IMG/VR virus record: IMGVR_UViG_3300046542_000248
Coordinates: 182,902 to 246,901 of that record
Reading direction: 5' to 3' (one strand)
DNA length: 64,000 nucleotides
From: a virus
Shown: positions 8,532 through 17,800 of the stretch, piece by piece
Numbering within the stretch: the stretch's first letter is position 1
Layout: each line of letters begins with the position of its first letter
Notes under the pieces: model-generated
Told to the model about the DNA's origin: nothing
The model's input: only the letters and a program-made list of their open reading frames with translations
The model's database searches: none
Made by a program: the position numbers and the translations under genes

Positions 8532-8571
8532 AACGGTATAGGATTAATTTCCTATACCGTTATTTTTTTTT
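8532..8571 (+). terminator. intrinsic terminator
   Basis: 11-bp perfect stem AACGGTATAGG / CCTATACCGTT, followed by a run of nine T. Confidence 0.95.
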
Positions 8572-8599
8572 GTTTAATGCAGATTCATAGAGTAAAGAG

Positions 8600-8610
8600 T
8601 ATATATTATT
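8600..8610 (+). promoter_or_regulatory. putative phage promoter, TATATATTATT motif
   Basis: Exact 11-mer, 43 bases before the start codon of the P-loop kinase gene and directly after a terminator. Confidence 0.5.
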
Positions 8611-8652
8611 CTCCTGATATAGTAAGAATAATTAATATTAGGAGGTTTATAT

Positions 8653-9141
8653 ATGGAATATAAAGTTGAGGATTGGATTGTTGGTAAAGAAAAGATTCTA
8701 TTTATTACTGGGTATAGTGGATCAGGTAAATCTACTTTAGCTGATCAAATGGCACGAACTCATAATGCTTATCATATTGAATTGGATATGGTTAATATTA
8801 ATCTTAAGTTAATGTATGGTGAAGATGTTTATCATGGCTGGACACATCCTCAATATTCAGCAGCCGTATTTCATTGGTTAGAATTATGGTTTCTAAATGA
8901 AAGAGTTGTAGTTGAAGGTGGTCAGGTATTAAAGTTAGATTTTAATTGGGTTAGTAAGCATTCTTTTATAATAACTAAAGCTGGGATTATAAAATCTTCG
9001 GTTATGGCAATAATAAGAGATTTTAAGAAAGAGCATTGGGCTAGATATAAATCTATCACACCGTTATATCATATCAAAAAGAATCTAGTTTGGCGTAAGC
9101 GATTAGAAAGATTTATAGTATTAGCGGACACATTCCTTTAA
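8653..9141 (+). CDS. P-loop nucleotide/polynucleotide kinase-like protein
   Basis: 162 residues. Walker A GYSGSGKST at 20-28, then HIELDMV where kinases of the AAA_33/zeta type have the catalytic Asp, and VVVEGGQVL as a Walker B-like strand. Strong AGGAGGT ribosome site. The N-terminal half resembles the kinase domain of the fusion protein at 62303 (GLSGSGKST, YLDAFD, IIEGLQL), so the two may share ancestry. Substrate cannot be told; could be a small-molecule or nucleic-acid kinase. Confidence 0.7.
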   Translation: MEYKVEDWIVGKEKILFITGYSGSGKSTLADQMARTHNAYHIELDMVNINLKLMYGEDVYHGWTHPQYSAAVFHWLELWFLNERVVVEGGQVLKLDFNWVSKHSFIITKAGIIKSSVMAIIRDFKKEHWARYKSITPLYHIKKNLVWRKRLERFIVLADTFL

Positions 9142-9174
9142 CGTAAGTACAAGCCTATATAGGTATATATTATT
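9142..9174 (+). promoter_or_regulatory. putative phage promoter with CGTAAGTA upstream element
   Basis: CGTAAGTAC at 9142-9150 and TATATATTATT at 9164-9174. The GYAAGTA core lies 21 bases before the 11-mer, exactly as at 2470 and 3374. It drives the 19-codon gene that follows. Confidence 0.5.
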
Positions 9175-9218
9175 ATTGTGTAATAACTAATTATATTTGG
9201 GAGAGGAGGTGAGTATCA

Positions 9219-9278
9219 ATGGTTAAAGTAGCTCTATTCGTTATCAAAACCGCAGTAAAAGTATTGGTTAAGAAGTAA
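9219..9278 (+). CDS. 19-residue cationic amphipathic peptide
   Basis: A very short reading frame starting ATG, 19 codons, sequence MVKVALFVIKTAVKVLVKK, ending TAA. It has one of the best ribosome sites in the window (GGAGAGGAGGTGAG) and its own promoter motif 45 bases upstream. The peptide has five Lys and ten Val/Leu/Ile/Phe with a pattern that would put Lys on one face of a helix, like membrane-active peptides such as small toxins or phenol-soluble modulins. Real translation is supported by the leader, not by homology. Confidence 0.55.
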   Translation: MVKVALFVIKTAVKVLVKK

Positions 9279-9355
9279 TCTCGTACATATTTATCTCTGC
9301 TATTATTGGCTTTACTCTACTAAAAATAATTCACTTAGAAAAGGATGATTATCCC

Positions 9356-9568
9356 ATGATGCAAAAATTTATCCAAACTGCTCAAAATCTACAAACTACT
9401 GCTAATACAACACAAGAGGCTGTAAAATGTTTTGCTATGTCCTGTAACATATGCTGTAAACGTGGTATTAAAATGGATTGCGATCGCTGTCCAGTTAAAG
9501 TAAGCCACGAATTGGTTGTTGCAGTATTCGCTGATCTGGAAGAATACGATAGAAACAAGAACTCATAA
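9356..9568 (+). CDS. small cysteine-cluster protein
   Basis: 70 residues. Seven Cys in the centre (CFAMSCNICC, then DCDRCP) suggest a structural zinc or iron-sulphur site. Start ATG follows AAAAGGATGA. No family recognised. Next to small unknown genes of the same orientation. Confidence 0.7.
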   Translation: MMQKFIQTAQNLQTTANTTQEAVKCFAMSCNICCKRGIKMDCDRCPVKVSHELVVAVFADLEEYDRNKNS

Positions 9569-9600
9569 TATTATTCTATTTTACTGATAACGAACAAATC

Positions 9601-9632
9601 GGGAATATGGAGAAATTCTCTATGTTCCCTTT
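9601..9632 (+). terminator. possible weak terminator
   Basis: GGGAATATGGAGA / TCTCTATGTTCCC stem with two G-T pairs and a 3-base loop, followed by only TTTACT. Confidence 0.45.
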
Positions 9633-9656
9633 ACTAAATATAAGGTGGTAACCTAC

Positions 9657-10112
9657 ATGACTATTAATCTTATTCCTACTTTTGATCAGGAATCATTGGA
9701 AGAAACTTACGCACAGCTTAAAGAAAATGGATATACAGGTGTAAGATATACACCTGAAGGACATAAAGCTCTATTAATCGAAATTCCTCATATTGTAACA
9801 AAAGCTATCCGTAACTTTATATCTCAAAATGTAACTAAGATGGATGCTATATCTTATATGGAGCATCTTCTGTATAAAGATAAACAAATTCCAAATAAGT
9901 TAGCTTTATCTGCTGATGCTTCTTTCGCTAATTTTCAGTTCATACTCCGCCATGATCGGATTGATCTTAAGATTTATAAAAATCAGCTACAAAAATATCC
10001 AGAAGCATTCAAACTGCTACAATCAGCACATGACATGTATACTATAATTAATATCGCATTTGAACATGCTGAAAAAATTTTAATCACCCTGAGCACACGT
10101 GATGCTCCATAA
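9657..10112 (+). CDS. unknown protein, 151 aa
   Basis: ATG at 9657 lies 9 bases after AAGGTGGT; the in-frame GTG at 9645 would overlap that site. Mostly helical, no membrane segment or cysteine cluster. It starts a run of five closely packed unknown genes (9657-11767) that ends at a strong terminator. Confidence 0.7.
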   Translation: MTINLIPTFDQESLEETYAQLKENGYTGVRYTPEGHKALLIEIPHIVTKAIRNFISQNVTKMDAISYMEHLLYKDKQIPNKLALSADASFANFQFILRHDRIDLKIYKNQLQKYPEAFKLLQSAHDMYTIINIAFEHAEKILITLSTRDAP

Positions 10113-10132
10113 CCTATAGGAGAGTGTTAGTT

Positions 10133-10594
10133 ATGCAAATTATTGATGATAAGCTTCAAGGACGTTACGGTAATAAAGGAGTCATCACTACGATTACTCC
10201 TGATAATATAATGCCAATGGCTTTTGACGGTGTACAGCCACAAATAATATTTTCACCACTGTCGATTCTAAATAGAATTGATGACGAAGAGTTAGAAAAT
10301 CTTATTATTGAAAGACTTAAACTAAATCATATTGCTCGTTTGGTTGATGAATTCTATCATCAAGTTAAAGCTCAGTATGGATTAGAAACTGTATTCCTAT
10401 CTGAGAAGAAAGTATCTGCTATGATCGCAATTGAAATGAGTGATAGATTATCTTACGTTTTTGAAAATACATTATACTTAGATGATGAAGTATTATTTGA
10501 TGATATAATGCTTGAACTATTTTCTGAAGGTGTTGAAGATGAAAGAGATATTGTACAAAGTATGATTTCATATATTAATATTAAGAGGAGGTAA
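10133..10594 (+). CDS. unknown protein, 153 aa
   Basis: ATG at 10133 follows TAGGAGAG by 8 bases. Acidic, helical C-terminal half (LDDEVLFDDIMLELF). No recognised domain. The stop is 8 bases before the next start, so translation is probably coupled. Confidence 0.7.
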   Translation: MQIIDDKLQGRYGNKGVITTITPDNIMPMAFDGVQPQIIFSPLSILNRIDDEELENLIIERLKLNHIARLVDEFYHQVKAQYGLETVFLSEKKVSAMIAIEMSDRLSYVFENTLYLDDEVLFDDIMLELFSEGVEDERDIVQSMISYINIKRR

Positions 10595-10601
10595 ACCTAC
10601 T

Positions 10602-10994
10602 ATGCCTACTACTTGGACTAAATTTGATAAGAATAATATCCCTCCATCAGATGTACAATATTTGATCACTGATGGATTCGTTACGGAGATAAGCCGTTGG
10701 CCGTCTGAAGATTGGGGATTGTTTTATGGCGGTATAAGAAAGGTGAAAGATGTTACTCATTATTCAATTATAACATTACCTTGTAAACATCTCATCATTG
10801 AAAACTTAATGGGTGGAGTTGCATGGATTCATTTTGAATGTGAAAGTGAAATTGATGCAAATCTATTCTATAAAGAAATGGCTGCTCATGCACCACATAG
10901 CCGATATCAATTAATGACTATCAGTATTAGTGCATTGGAAGAATGTATTAACACAGGTGTTATGCAATATCTCGAAGATACTATTAAAATGTAA
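10602..10994 (+). CDS. unknown protein, 130 aa
   Basis: Strong AAGAGGAGGT ribosome site within the end of the preceding gene. Trp-rich N-terminal half (TTWTKFDK, SRWPSEDWGLFYGG). Not recognised. Confidence 0.7.
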   Translation: MPTTWTKFDKNNIPPSDVQYLITDGFVTEISRWPSEDWGLFYGGIRKVKDVTHYSIITLPCKHLIIENLMGGVAWIHFECESEIDANLFYKEMAAHAPHSRYQLMTISISALEECINTGVMQYLEDTIKM

Positions 10995-11019
10995 TCTATT
11001 TATAATGGAGGAATTACAT

Positions 11020-11298
11020 ATGTTAACAATTGCTAAAATGTTTCAATTTGCCACTACTAAAGTTCATCAGCCAATTACTATTATAACTAATGAATTCGTT
11101 TTAGATGAGCACTATGCTCAAGCAATAATTGATCTGGAGAAAAGAACAATTGCGCGTGCTGCTAGATTGACAGTTCTTCTTAAACGCCGCACTTATTTCA
11201 ACTACTTCAATGTACGTAAGCGTTATGGATTAACATTTAAAAACTTTAACTATAAAGTTGATAATGGTCTATGGGCTGAACTTGTAGCTGATAAATAA
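11020..11298 (+). CDS. small basic protein, 92 aa
   Basis: ATG at 11020 follows ATGGAGGAA. The middle is basic (EKRTIARAARLTVLLKRRTYF, NVRKRYG), which would fit nucleic-acid binding, but there is no clear helix-turn-helix. Unknown. Confidence 0.65.
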   Translation: MLTIAKMFQFATTKVHQPITIITNEFVLDEHYAQAIIDLEKRTIARAARLTVLLKRRTYFNYFNVRKRYGLTFKNFNYKVDNGLWAELVADK

Positions 11299-11323
11299 GA
11301 AATAAACTGACGAGGTGTATGAA

Positions 11324-11767
11324 ATGGAACTAACTGAAAAGCAAAAAGAAGTTTTTGAAAATCTTAGGAAAATATTTATAGATGCTTTTAAGATTGAGCT
11401 TACTGATGATAATTATTTAATTATTACTTATAAAGATGAATCATTTACTACTTCTACTGATATTGCTGGTATAACAACTCTTGTTGAAAAACATAATCAG
11501 CCAATTGAAGGTATAGCTACTGCTTTAGTAGGGTTATTTTCTAAAATGCAGATTGAGAGTCGAGCTAAGAAATTAGTCGGGATTAAGATTAATTTGAATG
11601 ATCCATTAATGATGTCGACTCAAGAAGCTGCTAAAAAATGGAATATCGACGATTCAAATATTCGTCAACGTATCAAATCTTTTCCTCAAGGAAGTATTCG
11701 TAAGTTTGGTAAACAATGGGTTGTCACTGAATATGGTATGCGGTGTGTATTTGGTGAACCAAGATGA
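11324..11767 (+). CDS. protein with C-terminal helix-turn-helix
   Basis: 147 residues from the ATG at 11324 (8 bases after GAGG). The last 50 residues read STQEAAKKWNIDDSNIRQRI...IRKFGKQWVVT, the pattern of a helix-turn-helix DNA-binding domain used by phage and plasmid Xis/MerR-like proteins. The N-terminal 90 residues are acidic and unassigned. Possibly a small regulator. Last gene before a long bidirectional terminator. Confidence 0.65.
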   Translation: MELTEKQKEVFENLRKIFIDAFKIELTDDNYLIITYKDESFTTSTDIAGITTLVEKHNQPIEGIATALVGLFSKMQIESRAKKLVGIKINLNDPLMMSTQEAAKKWNIDDSNIRQRIKSFPQGSIRKFGKQWVVTEYGMRCVFGEPR

Positions 11768-11774
11768 AAGACAA

Positions 11775-11820
11775 AATAACTCACAAAGGATTTGATTTCC
11801 TTTGTGAGTTATTATTTTTT
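11775..11820. terminator. bidirectional terminator between convergent genes
   Basis: 15-bp perfect stem AATAACTCACAAAGG / CCTTTGTGAGTTATT; T-run on the plus side and TTATTTTGTCTTT on the minus side. Confidence 0.9.
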
Positions 11821-11823
11821 TGC

Positions 11824-13062
11824 TTAATATAGATGTGGAACTGAGATAACTTGGAATACCTGATCTGTACGTTTACATTTCATGATATCCTTATCGTCAT
11901 CCCATTTAGGATCAAGGTCTTTCTTCTTAGGAAGAAGTCCTGGATAATCATCTTTAAATCCTCTAAGAATCTTTCCATGATTATCAAGAGCAATTACTTG
12001 CCAGTCATCAGTTTTAAAGGATTTCATGATGGCAACTTTATATTTGCCTTCCATGCTAATAGCAAGTTCATGAGGAGACATATCAATGTCACCGCTCTTA
12101 ATGAGCTTAGTAACTCGTTTCTCGAAACTCTCCTCTTGACCTCTGTCCTTCAGCTTATTTTTTTTATTTTTACCTTTATCTTTCTTACCGTTATCATCAT
12201 CGTCATCTTTAGACTTTCCTTTAGAACTGAAAGCACCAGATGCAAGAAGTTGAGGGAAGAACTTATTCATCATGGCGATGTTTTTAGTTTTCTCATCACC
12301 TTGAGTACCTTTATCTTTAACACGTTTAAGCTCAAGATCAATTCTCGATTTCTGAATATCGGCAATGGATCTTGCACTTGATGCCCTTGCGTTAAACAAG
12401 TTTACTTTAGCAGAGATAAGATCTTTAAGCATAATGTGCTTGCTTCTAGATCTTGATTCTTTAGTCTCTTTAACCATATCATTGATATCGGTAAGAGCTT
12501 CAGACATATCAATTAAGTTCTCCCTAATAAGTGCAAGAGGTTCTTCGAATTTCTTATCGAATTCCTTTTGCTCCTTTTCAAGAGCACGTTTCTCAACGTC
12601 TTCCTCACTGAGTTCAACTTTCTTTGCACCTTTTTCTTTCGATGTGACACCAGAGAATTGTTCACCTTTCTTACCTTTTTTACCACCATGGAACTTATCT
12701 TTATATTCCTTGATAGCACCATGAAGAAGTTTAGCAGATTCAGGCATCTTACTAAGTTTTTTCTTTTCTTTCTTACGCTTCTTCTTTTCCTCTTTAAGCT
12801 TTTTCTTTTCTTTCTTGGATAAACCCTTCTCCTCGATTTCTTCGAGTGCAGAATGTTTCTTACGAAGAGATTCTAATTCCTTTCTCTTCTCCTCGATCTT
12901 GTCTTCCATATTTTTATTAAGCATGGAAGCGCCCCAAGCAGATAATGAAACTTTGATATAGCCATTACCAGAACGTTTGTCTTCATGAAAATCCTTCTTC
13001 AGTCCCTGTTCTTCCATTTCATCATCAGAGATATTGATTCTAGAAACTTTAGCTCTTGGCAT
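11824..13062 (-). CDS. highly charged coiled-coil protein, putative scaffold or virion protein
   Basis: 412 residues. Residues about 55-110 are an uninterrupted Lys/Glu coiled coil (many KEKKK repeats); a second charged linker with DDDDDNG lies near residue 290; the last 100 residues are globular (YKVAIMKSFKTDDWQVIALDN). ATG follows AGGAAGGACTGA on the minus strand. It follows a tagged internal-head candidate (13169-14401) in the same direction, though a terminator separates them. The charge pattern fits a scaffolding/core protein, but no homologue is recognised. Confidence 0.7.
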   Translation of the reverse strand: MPRAKVSRINISDDEMEEQGLKKDFHEDKRSGNGYIKVSLSAWGASMLNKNMEDKIEEKRKELESLRKKHSALEEIEEKGLSKKEKKKLKEEKKKRKKEKKKLSKMPESAKLLHGAIKEYKDKFHGGKKGKKGEQFSGVTSKEKGAKKVELSEEDVEKRALEKEQKEFDKKFEEPLALIRENLIDMSEALTDINDMVKETKESRSRSKHIMLKDLISAKVNLFNARASSARSIADIQKSRIDLELKRVKDKGTQGDEKTKNIAMMNKFFPQLLASGAFSSKGKSKDDDDDNGKKDKGKNKKNKLKDRGQEESFEKRVTKLIKSGDIDMSPHELAISMEGKYKVAIMKSFKTDDWQVIALDNHGKILRGFKDDYPGLLPKKKDLDPKWDDDKDIMKCKRTDQVFQVISVPHLY

Positions 13063-13129
13063 ATAACTCAGTCCTTCCTGTCTATTAATGAATAATAAGT
13101 TATTACGATGTTTTTAATGTAAAAATGTA

Positions 13130-13161
13130 ATATGGAATGCAGGAAGCCCCACATTCCATAT
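13130..13161 (-). terminator. intrinsic terminator after 13169-14401
   Basis: 10-bp stem ATATGGAATG / CATTCCATAT; on the minus strand it is followed by TTACATTTTTACATT. Confidence 0.8.
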
Positions 13162-13168
13162 CTTATAA

Positions 13169-14401
13169 TTAAAGTTTTTCTAGAGTGTCCAGAGTGTTAT
13201 TCACACTTCTTAGGAATACTCCGTTCAAGCTAATGAAGTAAGCAATGAAATCATTGATTTCTTTTGTAATAACCGAAAGTGCTCTATAGGATTTTCTATC
13301 CATCATACCAGCTTCAACAACAGCTTTTTCAGAATCTTTCAACCCGTTCAAAGCATCATTGGATAAACCATCCAATAGTTGTCTATTCTTCTCAACAACG
13401 TCTGTCAGATGTTTTAAACCATTAAGAATTTCTTGAGTGGTGAGTTCTTGTGAACCATTTAAGCGTTTCCATTTATCACCATCTTCTTCTTTTTCAAATG
13501 TAGCTAAAGAACCAACTACACCTGATAGCTTTTTACCAATATCATCTTTCCGATTTTCCCCAGAAATAAATTGTTCAAGAGCGAATTTTACATTCTCATT
13601 GAAGTCCTCATCACTTTTATCAAGTTTATTAAGTCCTTCAATTCCGTCGAATGCATCTTGTTTACGAACTACGTTGTGTAGAACTTTATCTTGAATAGTT
13701 TTCACTTTATTGATATATACTTCCATCGTTTCCATCTTTGCAAATGTTAACGGTATTCTAATAGTTCTAGCTTGTTGCTTTGTAAACTTAGCATCGTCTT
13801 CTTCTCTTTTCTTACGTTTTGCTTCAGCCGCAGCCTCTTTCTTTTCTTTCTCAAGTTGAGCCAGCTTTTCTTGTTCTTCTTTTAACTGCTTTAGCTTTGC
13901 TTCGTATTCTGCATTTTCTTTATCTTTTAATTCTTTCATTTGATCTTTTAATTTATCCAGATTGGCTGCAACAGCATCAGTCATTGCAGTAAGTTTTTTC
14001 TCGGTTTGTGCATGAATTTCATCAGCTTTAACACCTTTAAATTCCGACTTCTTCATTCCTTCAGGTTGAGCCAACTTCTTTTCCACATCTTGTATTCTAA
14101 CTTTAGTATCTTTTACATTTTTGGAAAACTTGGATCGGATAAAGTTAACGAAGAGTCTAATTTTATCTCCAATCCATTTAAAGAATTTCTTAATGCCTTC
14201 GATAAACTTATTATCATCCGATTCTGTCAAATAAGTGCCAGACCAAGCTTCGAATAAGATATTATCGGTTGTAGTTGATTCATACATCAATGACTCTAGA
14301 GTCACAGGCTCAGGCATAACAAGTTCTGGGACATTTCCAGAACTAATTTCACCCATATTATATCCTTCCATAATGTAACGCAGTTTTGTTGAAATTTCCA
14401 T
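13169..14401 (-). CDS. tagged internal-head candidate (13-residue I-x-E-G tag family)
   Basis: 410 residues starting MEISTKLRYIMEG, the tag found on ten other proteins here. It then carries GEISSGN, a second site YLTES before the amphipathic helix FFKWIGDKIRLFVNFIRSKF, a long Lys/Glu/Ala coiled coil (residues about 95-210), and an all-helical C-terminal domain. By analogy with T4 internal proteins the tag would direct it into the prohead and be cut after Glu12. The ATG follows TATAGGAGGTTAAAG. Upstream on the minus strand CATATAAATAG resembles a T4-type late promoter core. Confidence 0.75.
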   Translation of the reverse strand: MEISTKLRYIMEGYNMGEISSGNVPELVMPEPVTLESLMYESTTTDNILFEAWSGTYLTESDDNKFIEGIKKFFKWIGDKIRLFVNFIRSKFSKNVKDTKVRIQDVEKKLAQPEGMKKSEFKGVKADEIHAQTEKKLTAMTDAVAANLDKLKDQMKELKDKENAEYEAKLKQLKEEQEKLAQLEKEKKEAAAEAKRKKREEDDAKFTKQQARTIRIPLTFAKMETMEVYINKVKTIQDKVLHNVVRKQDAFDGIEGLNKLDKSDEDFNENVKFALEQFISGENRKDDIGKKLSGVVGSLATFEKEEDGDKWKRLNGSQELTTQEILNGLKHLTDVVEKNRQLLDGLSNDALNGLKDSEKAVVEAGMMDRKSYRALSVITKEINDFIAYFISLNGVFLRSVNNTLDTLEKL

Positions 14402-14465
14402 TTACTTTAACCTCCTATATAAAATATTCTATTTATATGTCATCCAGTCTCTTATAAGCGTTAAA

Positions 14466-14476
14466 TATATATTATT
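14466..14476 (+). promoter_or_regulatory. putative phage promoter, TATATATTATT motif
   Basis: Exact 11-mer, 40 bases before the start of the zinc protein and DNA polymerase unit, in the divergent gap with the minus-strand gene. Confidence 0.5.
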
Positions 14477-14515
14477 AATATGACTATAACTATATCATAT
14501 TGGAGGAGGTAGGAA

Positions 14516-14758
14516 ATGTTTAAAACTCATGTAATTAAACTTAAATGCACAGGTAAAGACTGTAAAGACCATCAGAAGATTGAACTACAACCTGAACATT
14601 ATAACTCGGTAGCAACTGATATTAATCACTGGAAATCTATCGCTTTATGTGATGATTGCTTACAAAAGAAAATGGCTAAACGTGCCAAAGAATTTAGGAA
14701 TTTTATGGGTGATCCCAATGCAACTTTGGCTGAAATTTTAAATGGCCGCAGAAGATAA
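14516..14758 (+). CDS. small zinc-finger-like protein
   Basis: 80 residues. CTGKDCKDH near residue 11 and CDDC about 35 residues on form a plausible four-Cys zinc site; the C-terminal half is a basic helix (KKMAKRAKEFRNF). Very strong GGAGGAGG ribosome site. Lies immediately before the DNA polymerase gene and is probably co-transcribed with it. Confidence 0.7.
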   Translation: MFKTHVIKLKCTGKDCKDHQKIELQPEHYNSVATDINHWKSIALCDDCLQKKMAKRAKEFRNFMGDPNATLAEILNGRRR

Positions 14759-14824
14759 AATACATTTTCAGAGTTATCAAAACCCTTAGATAATAAATCT
14801 ACTCTATAGGAAAGGGCGCTGAGA

Positions 14825-17800
14825 ATGGCTGACAGTGGCTTATTATTACCAAAACCAGTATTAACCTTGCCAGAGGGTAAGGACAATGTGCTAATTACCA
14901 ACGTGCAATATATGAAGTCGCGTAAGTTAGATAACGGCTCATACTCTGATGATAAATTGTACGTAGTCTACAGAGACTTCGATACAAATAAGAAGAACCT
15001 GCAAATTATCAGTAATCCAACTACAAACTATTATACTACTAAACCTGAATATCGAGATGATTTTAAAACTCAAAGGGAGTTTATGAATCTCGATCAGGTT
15101 GAGATGCAAGAAAGTCTCTATAAGAATATCCATCGAGATTTATTCAATATGCTTAAAAAAGATCAACGATCCCAAGAAGATCGGGATGTGAAGATGGTAA
15201 TTGAACGTGCTCAAGAACTTGGCAGATGGAGTGCGATCAAAGAATCAAACAAATGGAGACATGCTTATTTCTCAGATACCGATATATTAGATTACTCGTA
15301 TATTACTGCAAATCTTCACTACAAACCACAGGAGACAATCTTAACTAAGTCCTATTTTGATATAGAGACTGATATCTTGGGTCGTTCGAGATTTGATATA
15401 GACAGAGGTCGTGCACCTATTTGGGCAATGACCATGATCTATGACTATGATATCAATCTTAATAAAAAATGTAAGCCAAAGGTATTTACCTTCTTACTTA
15501 GAGATCACAAAAGATATCCACAGCAAAAGAAATTTGAAGAGCAGATGGATAAATTCATTGATCGAGTTCATGAAGAATGTGATCACAAGTATGGGGTTGC
15601 AGATTATCATGTAATGATATTCGACGATGAAGCTGAAATGCTCTACAAAATGTTCCAAATTCAGCATTTAATGAAACCTGACTTCACGGGTATCTGGAAC
15701 ATGCCGTTTGACCTTTTAACCCTACACAAGAAAGCTCAATACTTAGGAATCCCTCCTGAGATTCTATTCTCACATCCAGACTTTAAAGAAGCTTGGTGTC
15801 ATTACCATCTTGATGAGAGATACAAGAATGACTTCAAGAATCGTGGGGATAATTTTAACTGCTTATCTTATACAAAATATACAGACCAAATGATGGGTTA
15901 TGCCGCTAGACGTAAAGGTGGTAAAGACTACGGTTCAAATGGTTTGGATAACATTGCAAAGATTGAATTAAAAGAAGGAAAGCGTAAATGGGATAGATCT
16001 TCGACAAATACAATCAATTCACCAATCGAAGAGTATTTCAATGCTGTACTCTACAATATTACAGACGTTTGGCTCTTAGCTGGTATTGAAAGAAAGACTG
16101 GAGATATTGATGACCAGTTTTACAAAGGCTATGATGCTGGAACAAGATTTGATAAGGCTAATAGACAAACTGTAGCTTTGAAAAACTTATGGTCCTTGGG
16201 TTACTTTGAACAAGGATACGTAATGGGTAATAATATTAATGCTGATTATATCTCTGAATACGGTGCTCAACAAGCTGAAGTTGTCATTGATGAGGATGAT
16301 GAAGAGAAGCTTAAAGGTGCATTGGTAGGTAATCCGTTGAATCTTAATAGAACTGGTGAGAAGATATTCGGTGATAAACGATCCGATCGTCTATTCTCAG
16401 AACTACTTGATTTGGATGCCGCTGCAATGTATCCTAATAACAAACTGAAGAATAATATTGCAAGATCTACTCAATATGGTAGATTGATTATCCGAGGTAA
16501 AGTATCACATCTTGAGTACGGCTTAACTCCTGCACTTAGGGGTGGGGAGTTTGTCGATGATTATGAGACTCAAGACTGGATTAAACTCGGTGTTAAATGG
16601 TTCAAGCTCAAGAATATTGAGAAGTACTTTAATGAGTTCGAGGATTGGTCGAAGAAAGATCGAACTCTCATTTACTTTAAAGGTAAAAATACTGATGTCT
16701 TCTTCGATCTATGGTCTGAAAAGATGCTCAGCATTTTCTCAATCATGTATCCTAATAAGAAAAAGAATCTCATTAAGTCATATCTAAAATATGTCTATAA
16801 TAGAGATGTCAAAGATGCAAAAGCTACAATCTATAATAACTATGATGATATAGAGTATCAAACATCATTGCTTTCTGTAATTGATTGGATAGCTGAAGTT
16901 CGTCCAATCCTTACTGAATCTGGTACATTCTTTAAACGTCATGATGAAACTGGGTTAATCCCTGGTCTAATCATCCTTGACAATCTGCTTAAACAACGTA
17001 AGAAACTTAAAAGAATGGCTCTGAACTACAAACAAGCTGGTGAAATGGATCTGTTTAGATTGTTTGATCTTAGACAGAATCGTAAGAAAATCTTTGCGAA
17101 CTCAGAATATGGAGTTAGTGGAGCACCATCAGCATTTAACTACAATTATCATGTGGCACAGTCTGTAACAAGTAAAGGTCAGACTCTTATCAGTAATGCA
17201 ATGACCTTATTTGAAGATTTACTCACAGATACTCTTCAGTTCTATGATATGAACGAATTGTTCCACTATTGTGATAATATCATAACTGAAGCCTCGAAAT
17301 ATCAGGATGCTATAATTCTGAATGCAAATAAAACTGTTAAGGAAGTATTGAAACGTCTGAAGAAGAAATGTGATAACATTGAGAAGTTCAATGAGGATAT
17401 GGTTGAGCGCTATTTAGGGAATGTTTCTCAAGAAGGACTCAACAAAATCTTCTACAAGAATAACATCAATCAATTCCTTTCTGAAAGTGATTATGTACAA
17501 AAGCTTCTGCGTAAATTTGTGAGACAAACGTCTACATTTATGAACCCAGAGCATCCTCCTAAACGTACAGCAGGTATTCTGAAAGAGTTTACAAATATCG
17601 TTCTAGAATACTGTCACTACAATTATCACTACTATGGACGGATTGACAGACTGATTAACAGTCCTCGAAACTCTGTACCTATTATTGATACTGATTCAAA
17701 TATTATCACTGTTAAAGATCTCTTAGATCATATTAAGACATTTGTGTCTGAAGATTCTAACAGAATTAAGATCGTAAGAAAAGATAGTGAAGAACGAGTA

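Noticed and set aside
11851-12822. Several plus-strand open frames opposite the 11824-13062 gene
   Set aside because: They are Phe/Leu/Ser-rich mirrors of Lys/Glu-rich codons and lack start signals.
17111-17686. Possible intein in the DNA polymerase insert between motifs B and C
   Set aside because: No N-terminal Cys/Ser splice block, no HN-(C/S/T) end and no homing-endonuclease motif are visible; motif spacing fits a simple insert.
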